Part shown: piece by piece, positions 25,509 through 33,109 of the stretch
Layout: the number at the start of each line of letters is the position of its first letter
Position numbering within the stretch: the stretch's first letter is position 1
NCBI GenBank assembly: GCA_002238905.1
Contig: MPNG01000010.1
Coordinates: forward strand, 1-50,954
From: Alphaproteobacteria bacterium bin98
GTDB lineage: Bacteria; Pseudomonadota; Alphaproteobacteria; Bin98
Length of the DNA stretch: 50,954 bases
Direction of reading: 5' to 3'
Position numbers and translations under genes: made by a program
Notes under the pieces: generated by a model
Told to the model about the DNA's origin: nothing
Seen by the model: only the letters and a program-made list of their open reading frames with translations
The model's database searches: none

Positions 25509-26663
25509 ATGAAAAATATGATGATCCTATTTGTGGTGTTGGCGTTACAGACGCAAGCAAGTGATCCGGGGCTAGATGATATACACGAACCATCTTTGAT
25601 GCATTTGGAGCAGTTTATGCAACGGAATACTAAATTATGCGCTTACGAGGAATACATTGATGAGACTTTGAGTTATTTGGATCAAGTCTTAAAGAAAGAA
25701 TCTCGTGATTACAGAGTATTTAAAAAGGAAGGTATGTCAAAATATGTAGTTTTGAGAAAAAAGGTGCGCAAAAATATCAAAGATTTTCATGCTGACTTCA
25801 AGCGTTTGTGTCAAAGAGCAAAGAAAGATTTGTCTTCAGTTTCCAAAAGATGTGATGATTTGTGTGGCACACTTGATGTAGGATCGTGTGAAATAATGCC
25901 TTCTACACATTTTTTCAGAGAGACTCTGGAGGCGTTAATGGAAAATCTTGAGAAATATAAATCTTTGAAAGAAATGCATATGCAGTGTTTCTCTGATTTT
26001 CATCTCCAGGTCATGGACCAATATTGTGTTAATGCGAAACCTTGCAAATGCTCTTATGTTGTTTCATTCAGTTATGAAAGTATGGCAAGCTTGATAAAGA
26101 AATACTCCGATAAATTTTTGATATATTTGCAAGATGAGAGCTGGATGCTTGATTGCCGTGATGTGAGTGCAAAACTGAGCGCGATACGGTTTGCCGAAGC
26201 GATAAAGAGGCAACAGAGGCTAACTGCTATAATGGATGCCAGAAGAGAACACAGAGAACAGAGGCAGAATCAAAGAGAATTTCGAGGGTCCCCTTGGATT
26301 TCTCCGTGTGCTTATATGTTTGACTGCTGTTTTGTTGTGGAGTCTTCTGCAGAAGCATTCTGCTCACCTCTGCAGGAGGTAGCGAGAATTATTGGCGTTT
26401 CAATTAGTGCCAAAGAAGTGATGAAGCAAGGTTCTGATAAATTACCAGATGAAAACAGGATGCTTACTGACCCTTTTGTGAATGCAAAACTGAAAAAGGT
26501 GTGGGAGGCTGATGGATGCGAGAGAATCGAGAGGCATCAAAGCGAACCTCGCAGGCTCCCTTGGCGTGTTAAGATTGCTTCTCTTTTGAGTTGTTGTTTT
26601 AGGTCTCACCGGTATGAAGCATATAATAGAGAGAGAAAGTCTGATCAACAAACGCTTCGATAA
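25509..26663 (+). CDS. Secreted helical protein with CCFRSHRY tail (384 aa)
   Basis: I start at ATG 25509, preceded by AGAGAGG, because it opens the signal peptide (M-K-N-M-M-I-L-F-V-V-L-A-L-Q-T-Q-A). The open frame extends 36 nt upstream without similarity. The mature part begins with H-L-E-Q-F-M-Q-R-N-T-K-L-C-A-Y-E-E-Y-I-D and is lysine-rich and helical. The final third differs from the rest: a basic stretch (R-R-E-H-R-E-Q-R-Q-N-Q), a hydrophobic Cys cluster (M-F-D-C-C-F-V-V), then L-L-S-C-C-F-R-S-H-R-Y about 20 residues before the end. The tail is shared with the 27098 gene. Paired cysteines beside hydrophobic and basic residues could be S-acylated in a host; this is inference. Confidence 0.7.
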   Translation: MKNMMILFVVLALQTQASDPGLDDIHEPSLMHLEQFMQRNTKLCAYEEYIDETLSYLDQVLKKESRDYRVFKKEGMSKYVVLRKKVRKNIKDFHADFKRLCQRAKKDLSSVSKRCDDLCGTLDVGSCEIMPSTHFFRETLEALMENLEKYKSLKEMHMQCFSDFHLQVMDQYCVNAKPCKCSYVVSFSYESMASLIKKYSDKFLIYLQDESWMLDCRDVSAKLSAIRFAEAIKRQQRLTAIMDARREHREQRQNQREFRGSPWISPCAYMFDCCFVVESSAEAFCSPLQEVARIIGVSISAKEVMKQGSDKLPDENRMLTDPFVNAKLKKVWEADGCERIERHQSEPRRLPWRVKIASLLSCCFRSHRYEAYNRERKSDQQTLR

Positions 26664-26741
26664 ATTTTCACAGATGTGTTTTGAGGTCTTTCTGGCCATC
26701 TGATCTCAAGGGGTGCACACTTTGTTCCATTTGAAAGGAGC

Positions 26742-27014
26742 GTGGTAAGGTGGGTTACCAAAACAGGTGTGTGTTATACAAAACAGTCTGCTGATGCAGA
26801 GTGTAGATACGATGACTGTCAGAGTATAAAAGGAGTTTTGCAAGATTTTTGTCAAGACTGCACAAAGATTTTAGATTTGTACAAAAAACAGAAAATATAC
26901 ATCGATAAATTACGCACATATCTTTCTGCCTGTACCCAGAATGCTGATGCCTTACTAGCGCTGAAGAGGACCCCTGTTGAACATCTTGATCTATATGATC
27001 ATTGTTTGCAATGA
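26742..27014 (+). pseudogene. C-type fragment
   Basis: It encodes the middle of the C-type proteins: A-E-C-R-Y-D-D-C-Q-S-I-K-G-V-L-Q-D-F-C-Q-D-C, then L-Y-K-K-Q-K-I-Y-I-D-K-L. It lacks signal peptide, N-terminal half and CaaX end. Its nearest relatives are the genes at 21215 and 42634. The leading residues are not family sequence. Confidence 0.6.
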
Positions 27015-27097
27015 GAAAAGAATTTTATCTCTTTCATTCTTTCAGTTTTAAGATTTATTTTTTTTATGTTATAAAATATCCATAAAGGAAAAAAACA

Positions 27098-27988
27098 ATA
27101 AAAATAATTAAAAATATAGCAATAATCTGTGCGGTTATTTCGTTACAGGTGATCGCAAGTGATCTGGAATCAGGCGAGATAGATAGATCTCATGTTTTGA
27201 TAGCTTTTCAGACGTTTATGCAATTGGATTATTACTTACACAGGGATGAAGATAACATCACTCACATCTTGAAATTTTTGGCTAAAAAAACATTCACATC
27301 AGAAGATCTTGCTGCTGCTGGTATATTACAGGAAGGTATGGAAGAACAGATGAGTTTGAAAACCCTAACAGACAACTTGTGGTATTGTTTTCAGATATTA
27401 CAAAAAAAAAGAGCTAAGTTTTCCTCTTCACTTGCCAAAATCCATACAGCTTTGTGTGACACATTTGACGCAAAAGAACATGAGTTTAAGTCGCGTTGCG
27501 TCGAGATGGATGGCACTGTGGAGGGTGCTTTGGGCGAGTTGTATCAAACACTCAATAATTATCAGTTGCTTCACAACCGCGAGGCGAGGTACTGGGATCC
27601 TGTGCAAACCCAGTGTGCTACTGACCAAAAGTTTGTTAGTGTGATAGATTCTTGCGGAGGCAAGCATGTTTTTTCTTCTTATCAGAAATATAGGACCGAG
27701 AGAAAACAAATGATAGACAACAACCTCGGTAAATTTGCAGAATTTTTTCCGAAAAATAAGGCATATCGTTTGATGCCAAAACGGACCCTAAGCAGTCAGG
27801 ATTCCCGAGAGATTTCTTGGTCGGCCAATTTTCCGCCAAATGAGGAGTCTCCTTTGGTGGTAAAACGAATCCCCAATAGCAATCAGAATTCCCTAGAGAT
27901 TTCTTGGTGCTCCAAGTGTGTTTTTCTTTTGTGTTGTTGCTTTAGGTCGCACAGGTATAGCAGCATACAAGAGAGAGATAAAGTTTGA
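27098..27988 (+). CDS. Secreted helical protein with CCCFRSHRY tail; initiator appears as ATA
   Basis: The signal peptide is intact from 27098 (K-I-I-K-N-I-A-I-I-C-A-V-I-S-L-Q-V-I-A-S), but its first codon is ATA where paralogues have ATG. AAAGGAA stands at normal ribosome-site distance. The first standard start in frame is GTG 27149, which would remove the signal peptide. The body has Cys-poor helices, then a polar region with a duplicated element (S-Q-D-S-R-E-I-S-W and N-Q-N-S-L-E-I-S-W). The end is V-F-L-L-C-C-C-F-R-S-H-R-Y near the C-terminus, as in the 25509 gene. It is either silenced by a start mutation or weakly expressed. Confidence 0.55.
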   Translation: MKIIKNIAIICAVISLQVIASDLESGEIDRSHVLIAFQTFMQLDYYLHRDEDNITHILKFLAKKTFTSEDLAAAGILQEGMEEQMSLKTLTDNLWYCFQILQKKRAKFSSSLAKIHTALCDTFDAKEHEFKSRCVEMDGTVEGALGELYQTLNNYQLLHNREARYWDPVQTQCATDQKFVSVIDSCGGKHVFSSYQKYRTERKQMIDNNLGKFAEFFPKNKAYRLMPKRTLSSQDSREISWSANFPPNEESPLVVKRIPNSNQNSLEISWCSKCVFLLCCCFRSHRYSSIQERDKV

Positions 27989-28102
27989 TAAACAAACTTG
28001 CCGGAAAATTTGCAAAAATGTGTTTTGAGTGATTTTTTGGAATCTTAGCACTGAGAAAGTAAAAGTGCGATTTTGTTTGATGGTCCTGTCGATACATTCA
28101 GG

Positions 28103-28325
28103 AGAAAAAAGGAAATTACAGCCTCCTTTTTTTAGAAGTGTGGCTGAAGGTAGAGAAACAAGAGAATTTTGTTCTGAAGAAACAGCTCAATACTGTAAAA
28201 ATTTGTACATGATACTGTGAGATAAGAATGATCTGGTTGCAAAAGGTCCGCTTCAGCTCAAAACAAGCCGTCATATTGTTGGATTCTATGCAGCTGTTTT
28301 TAGCATTAATCTCTATGTAGCCAAT
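28103..28325 (+). repeat. Terminator plus intergenic repeat, copy 2
   Basis: The counterpart of 22862-23040. It shares CTCAATACTGTAAAAATTT, AAGAATGATCTGGTTGCAAA and CTATGTAGCCAATG. It carries about 50 extra bases in the middle. Confidence 0.5.
28105..28133 (+). terminator. Rho-independent terminator
   Basis: AAAAAAGGA / TCCTTTTTT form a perfect 9-bp stem with a 10-nt loop and end in a T run. Confidence 0.7.
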
Positions 28326-28478
28326 GGAGATGTTAGATATTTCTGTTATATCTAAAAAAAAGTGTTACAGTGAATAAAGCTGTGAGCGATGATTGTGTTA
28401 CCGCTGAAAGGCAGGGCTATTATCCTAAAAAAAATAACACATTAAAAAATATGAATTCTAGAGAAAGGCGGGTAAGAG

Positions 28479-29840
28479 ATGACAATAATTATGATCATAT
28501 GTGTGCTAATTATGTCATATGTGAAAGGTGCACACCTTCAGGAGGCAGATGAGAGCAGTGCCAAAGGTTTATTATTGATGCTTAAGAGATTGTCTGACAA
28601 CCATCATCAATTATGTGATATGGAGGAATGGATCCATAGATACATGGGTGATCGTCTCCAACCTAAAGTTGAAGGTTTGCCTGATGATTATCAAACCTTT
28701 AGATCCTCTTTGTGTGAGGAAATTCTCAATTTTCGTGATGATTTACGGAAGTTGAGCGCAGAAGGAGAGGAGGTTTGGAAGCAATTTTCCAAGGCGTGCA
28801 ATGAGAGTGTCAAATTTCATCCTGATAATAAAGCAAAGGAGGTTGAGAGTTACGAGCTTGATGATGGTTGTGATACCATGAGGAGCGATTTTAGACTTTT
28901 GCGGAAGAAATGCGATGATCACATAGCTTGGGAAGGCTTTCAGACGCTCTTTTTAGATGAATTAGAAGATCTTGGTAGCCGTGATACGACTGTTCAGAGT
29001 TTTTTAACTAATGTCAGTAAAGAGCTGTCTTCTTATCGCTCACATAGAAAGAAGGCAGAAGAGCTGATGCAGAAATTTAACGATGAATTTGAAAAACGTT
29101 TGCAAGAAGCGCCTATTTGTGTTTCAGATTTATACGGAGCGTTTAGAGGTTTTCTGTACATGGACGAGGCAGTATCTGTTACGGTGTGTAAATTGCGAAA
29201 GTGTGTATTACCTTTGACTGAAAACTGTCCTCAAGATGAAGAAATTGCTAAAAGGTTAGGTGAGGGGAAACAAGTTAACGAATATAAGTGTTTTTGGAAA
29301 GATCTGCAATCCCACACAAACAAATTTATGGATTTTTTTCCATACATAGAAAGTAAACGATATAACTTGCGTCGTCCGCTGCGCATGATTGTGAAAAATT
29401 ATTATGGCGAACAAACATGTAATATTGATGATTTTGTTGAAAAGATTGACCGTCCTGTTGTGCGAGAAACTGAGTTTGACTCAATATGGAGACAGTTTGA
29501 AGGAATCCTCCAAGAGTATATACAGTTTCACAGAAAGCTAACGGAATGGGGCGATGATTTACAAAAATTTAAAGAAGGAACATTTTCTGTTGCTTTTGAT
29601 ACGGACGCTATTTGTCTTATCACAGACATAATGACAGAATTTGAACCTTATTATGTTTGTTGCAAAGAGACACATGGTGTGATGCGGCTCCATGCTGCAC
29701 TTGATAGATCTTTTCCGGAATCTAAATATTTTGCTTCTATTGAGAAACAAGTTGCTGATGAGAGACGATTGGCTGCGAAGAGAAAGTATGATGAAGCGCA
29801 GAAGTTAGTAAGTGAAAAAATAGAGTGTGTCATACTGTAG
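28479..29840 (+). CDS. Secreted helical protein with C-terminal CaaX box CVIL (453 aa)
   Basis: The signal peptide (M-T-I-I-M-I-I-C-V-L-I-M-S-Y-V-K-G-A) is shorter at its N-terminus than others. The mature protein contains two module-like halves: H-Q-L-C-D-M-E-E-W-I-H-R near 45 leads the first, and a second set of helices begins around residue 330 (E-F-D-S-I-W-R-Q-F-E-G-I-L). The C-terminal helix is basic (R-R-L-A-A-K-R-K-Y). The last residues are I-E-C-V-I-L, a CaaX box with Leu. The final 15 nt resemble the ends of the other five CaaX genes, with ATACTG shared by all. Host-membrane targeting by prenylation is inferred. Confidence 0.75.
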   Translation: MTIIMIICVLIMSYVKGAHLQEADESSAKGLLLMLKRLSDNHHQLCDMEEWIHRYMGDRLQPKVEGLPDDYQTFRSSLCEEILNFRDDLRKLSAEGEEVWKQFSKACNESVKFHPDNKAKEVESYELDDGCDTMRSDFRLLRKKCDDHIAWEGFQTLFLDELEDLGSRDTTVQSFLTNVSKELSSYRSHRKKAEELMQKFNDEFEKRLQEAPICVSDLYGAFRGFLYMDEAVSVTVCKLRKCVLPLTENCPQDEEIAKRLGEGKQVNEYKCFWKDLQSHTNKFMDFFPYIESKRYNLRRPLRMIVKNYYGEQTCNIDDFVEKIDRPVVRETEFDSIWRQFEGILQEYIQFHRKLTEWGDDLQKFKEGTFSVAFDTDAICLITDIMTEFEPYYVCCKETHGVMRLHAALDRSFPESKYFASIEKQVADERRLAAKRKYDEAQKLVSEKIECVIL

Positions 29841-30074
29841 TGGCAAAAAATTTGTATAGTCTTTGAGTTAAAAGGGTGTTGTGACAGAGCAGACAGAATT
29901 CATGTATTCATAAAACAATTCTTTTCAAAAGACATCCCTTTCAAAAAATTTTTTGCCAGAGTGTTGTTGTGGGTTGCCATACAACACCAATGCGTAATGC
30001 GAAACTTTTTTTAAAGCTGAATAATATTTCAAAGACAGCGTTTTATTTTTTTTGATGATCCGAAAAGATGAAAG

Positions 30075-30122
30075 GTAGTGGACGACTGAGAGTCGTAAGT
30101 AGTGGACGACTGAGAGTCGTAA
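30075..30122 (+). repeat. 24-bp direct repeat (2 copies), each with a small hairpin
   Basis: GTAGTGGACGACTGAGAGTC plus GTAA occurs twice without interruption. Each unit contains ACGACT-GAG-AGTCGT, a perfect 6-bp inverted repeat. It lies within a 421-bp intergenic stretch (29841-30261) that holds no gene I can support. Confidence 0.75.
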
Positions 30123-30261
30123 TAAGATGAAGACATTTGAATATCTATAGATGAATGTGAAGAATAAAGTGAGAATATAAAAAATTTCTTTACCGATTCA
30201 CGTTTTTTCTATTTTGTTTAAAACCATATAAAGATTTATTGGCGCAACAATGGATAAATAG

Positions 30262-30414
30262 ATGAAAAGGATAGCTATTCTATGTGCTGTAATTGTGTGA
30301 CAGGCGCAAAGCGCAATGAGTAGAAACGAGCCTCTTGAGGATTCTGTGAAAAAAGCTGTAGATCTTGTGAAAGAGGAAGATGTAATATGGATTTTGAGAA
30401 AAAGAATGCTTTGA
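30262..30414 (+). pseudogene. Signal-peptide relic with nonsense codon
   Basis: M-K-R-I-A-I-L-C-A-V-I-V is followed by TGA where intact genes have TGC (Cys) in V-C-Q-A. The frame then continues Q-A-Q-S-A-M-S-R-N-E-P-L-E-D-S-V and stops at 30414. A single-base nonsense mutation plus loss of the body makes this a dead copy. Confidence 0.6.
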
Positions 30415-30474
30415 GAGATAATATGGATGTACAAAAGTGTGCTAAGATGAAAGACATGCAATAAGGTAGGAAAG

Positions 30475-31227
30475 ATGAACATAATAAAAAGTCTTGTGAT
30501 CATATGTGTGCTGCTTGTGTGCCAAATGCACAGTGCATGCAATGACCAAACATTAGAACAGTTACAAAAGCAAAGTCAGGTTGCTAGATGTTTTGAGACC
30601 CTGAAGGCAGGATATAAAGAAGGTTGTGATATAGTTTGTAAATTGAATCAGAGCATACAATTTGTGGTTGAACTCGATGGTGAGATTGAGCGGTTTTCTG
30701 AGCTTCATGCCAAATTTAGCAAAAAGTCAATGCAAGATCTGATCGCTGATCTAAGAAAATTTTTAAGAGATTACAAAAATTTGATAGAAGCAGAAGCAGA
30801 AGCCTTTTCAGATCTTGGCAAATATATCACAAAAGATTGGGAGGATGTGCCTAATCCTGCCAGTCTTTGGAAGACTGCTGATGCCTGCAGGGATCCCAAT
30901 AAGAGGAAGAGCTCCTTCAATTGTGAACGTGCGCTGCACAATGTGTGGCAAGAATTCCAAGCATTGTGTTGTGTTCAACAATTGCAGCAGATTACCCTCT
31001 TGTGTTTGGAAGGCGAAAAGGGGAAAGATACGAGTGTCTCAAAGGAGATGGCGCAAAAAATTAGCGTTTACAAGCAAAAAATCATACAAGCAGAAAAGTC
31101 TTCGCAGGATATGTCGATGTCGTGTTTTGTCGTTTGGAACAGGGCGGCTTTTGAAAGTGGAGTGATCACTAAGAAAGAGTGGGCGCAGAACTTGGCACAC
31201 TCTCTGGGATGCACATTGGCGAAGTAA
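30475..31227 (+). CDS. B-type secreted protein (250 aa)
   Basis: Signal peptide M-N-I-I-K-S-L-V-I-I-C-V-L-L-V..., H-S-A before the mature part. The body has K-E-G-C-D-I, a Q-D-L-I-A-D-L-R-K-F-L-R-D-Y-K helix shared with the 22095 gene, and W-E-D-V-P-N-P-A (a diverged type motif) near 122. The C-T-Y-L-Y-R segment is replaced by D-P-N-K-R-K-S. It lacks the usual F-S-D-A-E-K-M-L end. AAGGTAGGAAAG before ATG is a good ribosome site. GTGTGCTAAGAT at 30436-30447 may be the -10 region. Closest relatives are 22095 and the broken 20235 copy. Confidence 0.72.
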   Translation: MNIIKSLVIICVLLVCQMHSACNDQTLEQLQKQSQVARCFETLKAGYKEGCDIVCKLNQSIQFVVELDGEIERFSELHAKFSKKSMQDLIADLRKFLRDYKNLIEAEAEAFSDLGKYITKDWEDVPNPASLWKTADACRDPNKRKSSFNCERALHNVWQEFQALCCVQQLQQITLLCLEGEKGKDTSVSKEMAQKISVYKQKIIQAEKSSQDMSMSCFVVWNRAAFESGVITKKEWAQNLAHSLGCTLAK

Positions 31228-31253
31228 AGGGTGAGACCAGCCTTCCCTTTTTT
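31226..31253 (+). terminator. Probable terminator overlapping the stop codon
   Basis: AAAGGG / CCCTTT form a 6-bp stem, followed by a T run. It starts inside the TAA stop of the preceding gene. Confidence 0.5.
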
Positions 31254-31376
31254 ATTGAAAAAATGAAACAAACATAAGAAAAACGTTCTACACTTATGTT
31301 TTTTTGAGCAAGAGATTCTCGCAATGAAAAAACTTCTTTATAATATCTGTGGGAGTTAAATTTTCAGAAAAGTGAA
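31240..31376 (+). repeat. Duplicated upstream region, copy 1
   Basis: About 137 bp are almost identical to 39926-40057 (for example GAGCAAGAGATTCTCGCAAT and TCTGTGGGAGTTAAATTTTC). It includes a hairpin at 31270-31305: AAACATAAG / CTTATGTTT, 14-nt loop, T run. Here it precedes an intact gene; in the other copy it precedes a dead one. Confidence 0.8.
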
Positions 31377-32987
31377 ATGAGAAAAATAATGAAAACGATC
31401 ATGATCATAGGTGCGCTTCTTGTGTTCCAGGCGCAAAGTGCAGGCCATGAGTTACAATCAGAACAATTGAAAACATTGGCAAAGAGTCAGGAGATTACCA
31501 GATGTTTGAGGAATCTTCAGAAAAAGGATTCAGCACACAGTGGTTTTGAGTATGACTTGAAGTATTGGATGACTGCTCTGATTCAGATGGATGATAAGAT
31601 TTACCACTTTTCTGATCTTGTTGCACACTGCCCAAATGACAAGCATCCTAAGGTGTTTGAATATATAGAGTTGATGCACAAGATACGCAAAAGCATAGGA
31701 GGTTTTTTAACATCTTACCATACATTGCGTGAATCAGAACAAACGGCCTGGTCAGATCTTCTCCGCCCTAGCAAAGAAGATTGGGGTGATTTTCCTAATC
31801 CCACCAGTCCTATGAAGACTCTGGCTGGCGACATTTATTGCTACACTAATGAATGCAGGGATTTAAGGATCACTGTCTATGGGGTTAATGTTGCGCTGAA
31901 AGCTTTGTGCGGTGTGACGGAATGCTTGCAAAAATTGAAGGATCGTCAAGCGCTAAACACCAATAACGTTCTCTTTGATTTGGCACAATCGCTGACTGTA
32001 ATTGGCAAAGATGCGAATTTCGTTGCGCAGCAATACAAAGAAGATACCCGTGCACACATTGACCGTTGCATGTTGTTCTGCACTAAGGTAGGCTGGCTAT
32101 TGCATGAAACATATTTTCAATTTTCAAGATATAGCGATCAGATGTTGAAGCTGTGTGATTCGGAAGCAAGGCTTCAGATTGCATTCAAGAATAGGAAATG
32201 CCTGTGTGCGCCGCGTGTGTGCCCGGCGCAATATGCAGGTCATGATCTGCGATCAAAACAATTGGCAAAATTAGCAAAGAGTCAGGAGATTACCATCTGT
32301 TTGATGGAGATTCAGGAAGATTATCAAGCATTCTGTTATTGTGATTATAAACTGAAGCACTGCATGAAGCGTTTTATTCAAATGGATGATGAGATTAACC
32401 GCTTTTCTTACCTTTGGACACAATGGCAAAATGGCAATCATGCTGAGGTATTTGAATATATAGAGTTGATGCACAAGGTGCGCACAAGCATAGAAGGTTT
32501 TTTAACATCTTACCATCCATTAAGTGCAGCAGGCACAATGGCTTGGTCAGCGCTCCTCCGCCATAGTACAGAAGATTGGGGCGCGTTTCCTAATCCCACC
32601 AAGCTTAGGACGGCTACTGATTTTTTCACTTATTCCTGCACTTATGTGAGCAGGGTTTTTGAGAGACTTTTCGTTAGTTTTAGGGGTGTGAAAGAATCTT
32701 TGTTCTATGTGGTGGAACACCTATCACAATTGCGGTTTTTGCAAGAAAAGCAGCAAGGACATCTCAATAGTTTAGCAGAAGCGGTGGCCAGAATTGGCGA
32801 AGATGATAGTTGCGTTGCGCGGGCCTACAAAACAAAGACAGTTGCACAAATTGATATTTGCAGGTCTCTCTGCTCTGATACAGACCAGATGTTGACGACA
32901 GTATGGTTGCCATTTTTCAAATATTACATTCAGGCAAAGCAGTTTTGTGATGTGGAAAAAACGCTAAGAGATATCATGCAAGCATAG
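31377..32987 (+). CDS. Fused double B-type secreted protein (536 aa)
   Basis: One signal peptide (M-R-K-I-M-K-T-I-M-I-I-G-A..., Q-S-A) precedes two complete B-type units. Unit 1 has K-S-Q-E-I-T-R-C-L and W-G-D-F-P-N-P-T near residue 136. Unit 2 has K-S-Q-E-I-T-I-C-L and W-G-A-F-P-N-P-T near 401. Between them, around residues 272-290, the sequence C-L-C-A-P-R-V-C-P-A-Q-Y-A-G-H-D is a recognisable remnant of a second signal peptide (I-C-A-L-L-V-C-Q-A-Q-S-A-G-H-D), now in the middle of the protein. The gene therefore arose by fusion of two tandem B-type genes. Unit 2 keeps a normal C-terminus (V-E-K-T-L-R-D-I-M). Confidence 0.78.
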   Translation: MRKIMKTIMIIGALLVFQAQSAGHELQSEQLKTLAKSQEITRCLRNLQKKDSAHSGFEYDLKYWMTALIQMDDKIYHFSDLVAHCPNDKHPKVFEYIELMHKIRKSIGGFLTSYHTLRESEQTAWSDLLRPSKEDWGDFPNPTSPMKTLAGDIYCYTNECRDLRITVYGVNVALKALCGVTECLQKLKDRQALNTNNVLFDLAQSLTVIGKDANFVAQQYKEDTRAHIDRCMLFCTKVGWLLHETYFQFSRYSDQMLKLCDSEARLQIAFKNRKCLCAPRVCPAQYAGHDLRSKQLAKLAKSQEITICLMEIQEDYQAFCYCDYKLKHCMKRFIQMDDEINRFSYLWTQWQNGNHAEVFEYIELMHKVRTSIEGFLTSYHPLSAAGTMAWSALLRHSTEDWGAFPNPTKLRTATDFFTYSCTYVSRVFERLFVSFRGVKESLFYVVEHLSQLRFLQEKQQGHLNSLAEAVARIGEDDSCVARAYKTKTVAQIDICRSLCSDTDQMLTTVWLPFFKYYIQAKQFCDVEKTLRDIMQA

Positions 32988-33075
32988 GAAATTCTGAATG
33001 ATCTCTTGAGCCCGCTGAGCCCGCATCCTTTTTTGCATGTAGTAAAAAAAGGGGGGGGATAGCATTGGTCGATGA

Positions 33076-33109
33076 TTGTGAATTTTTTAATAAAATGGTA
33101 AATTCAATC
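33076..33109 (+). promoter_or_regulatory. Promoter of the gene at 33110/33139
   Basis: TTGTGA (33076-33081), a 17-bp spacer and TGG-TAAATT (hexamer 33099-33104), then 5 nt to ATG 33110. This is the left-array promoter type placed inside the right array. Confidence 0.5.

Noticed and set aside
30298-30300. TGA in place of a Cys codon in a signal peptide, as possible codon reassignment
   Set aside because: TGA ends several intact genes of the same family here; the rest of this copy is also deleted, so it is a nonsense mutation.
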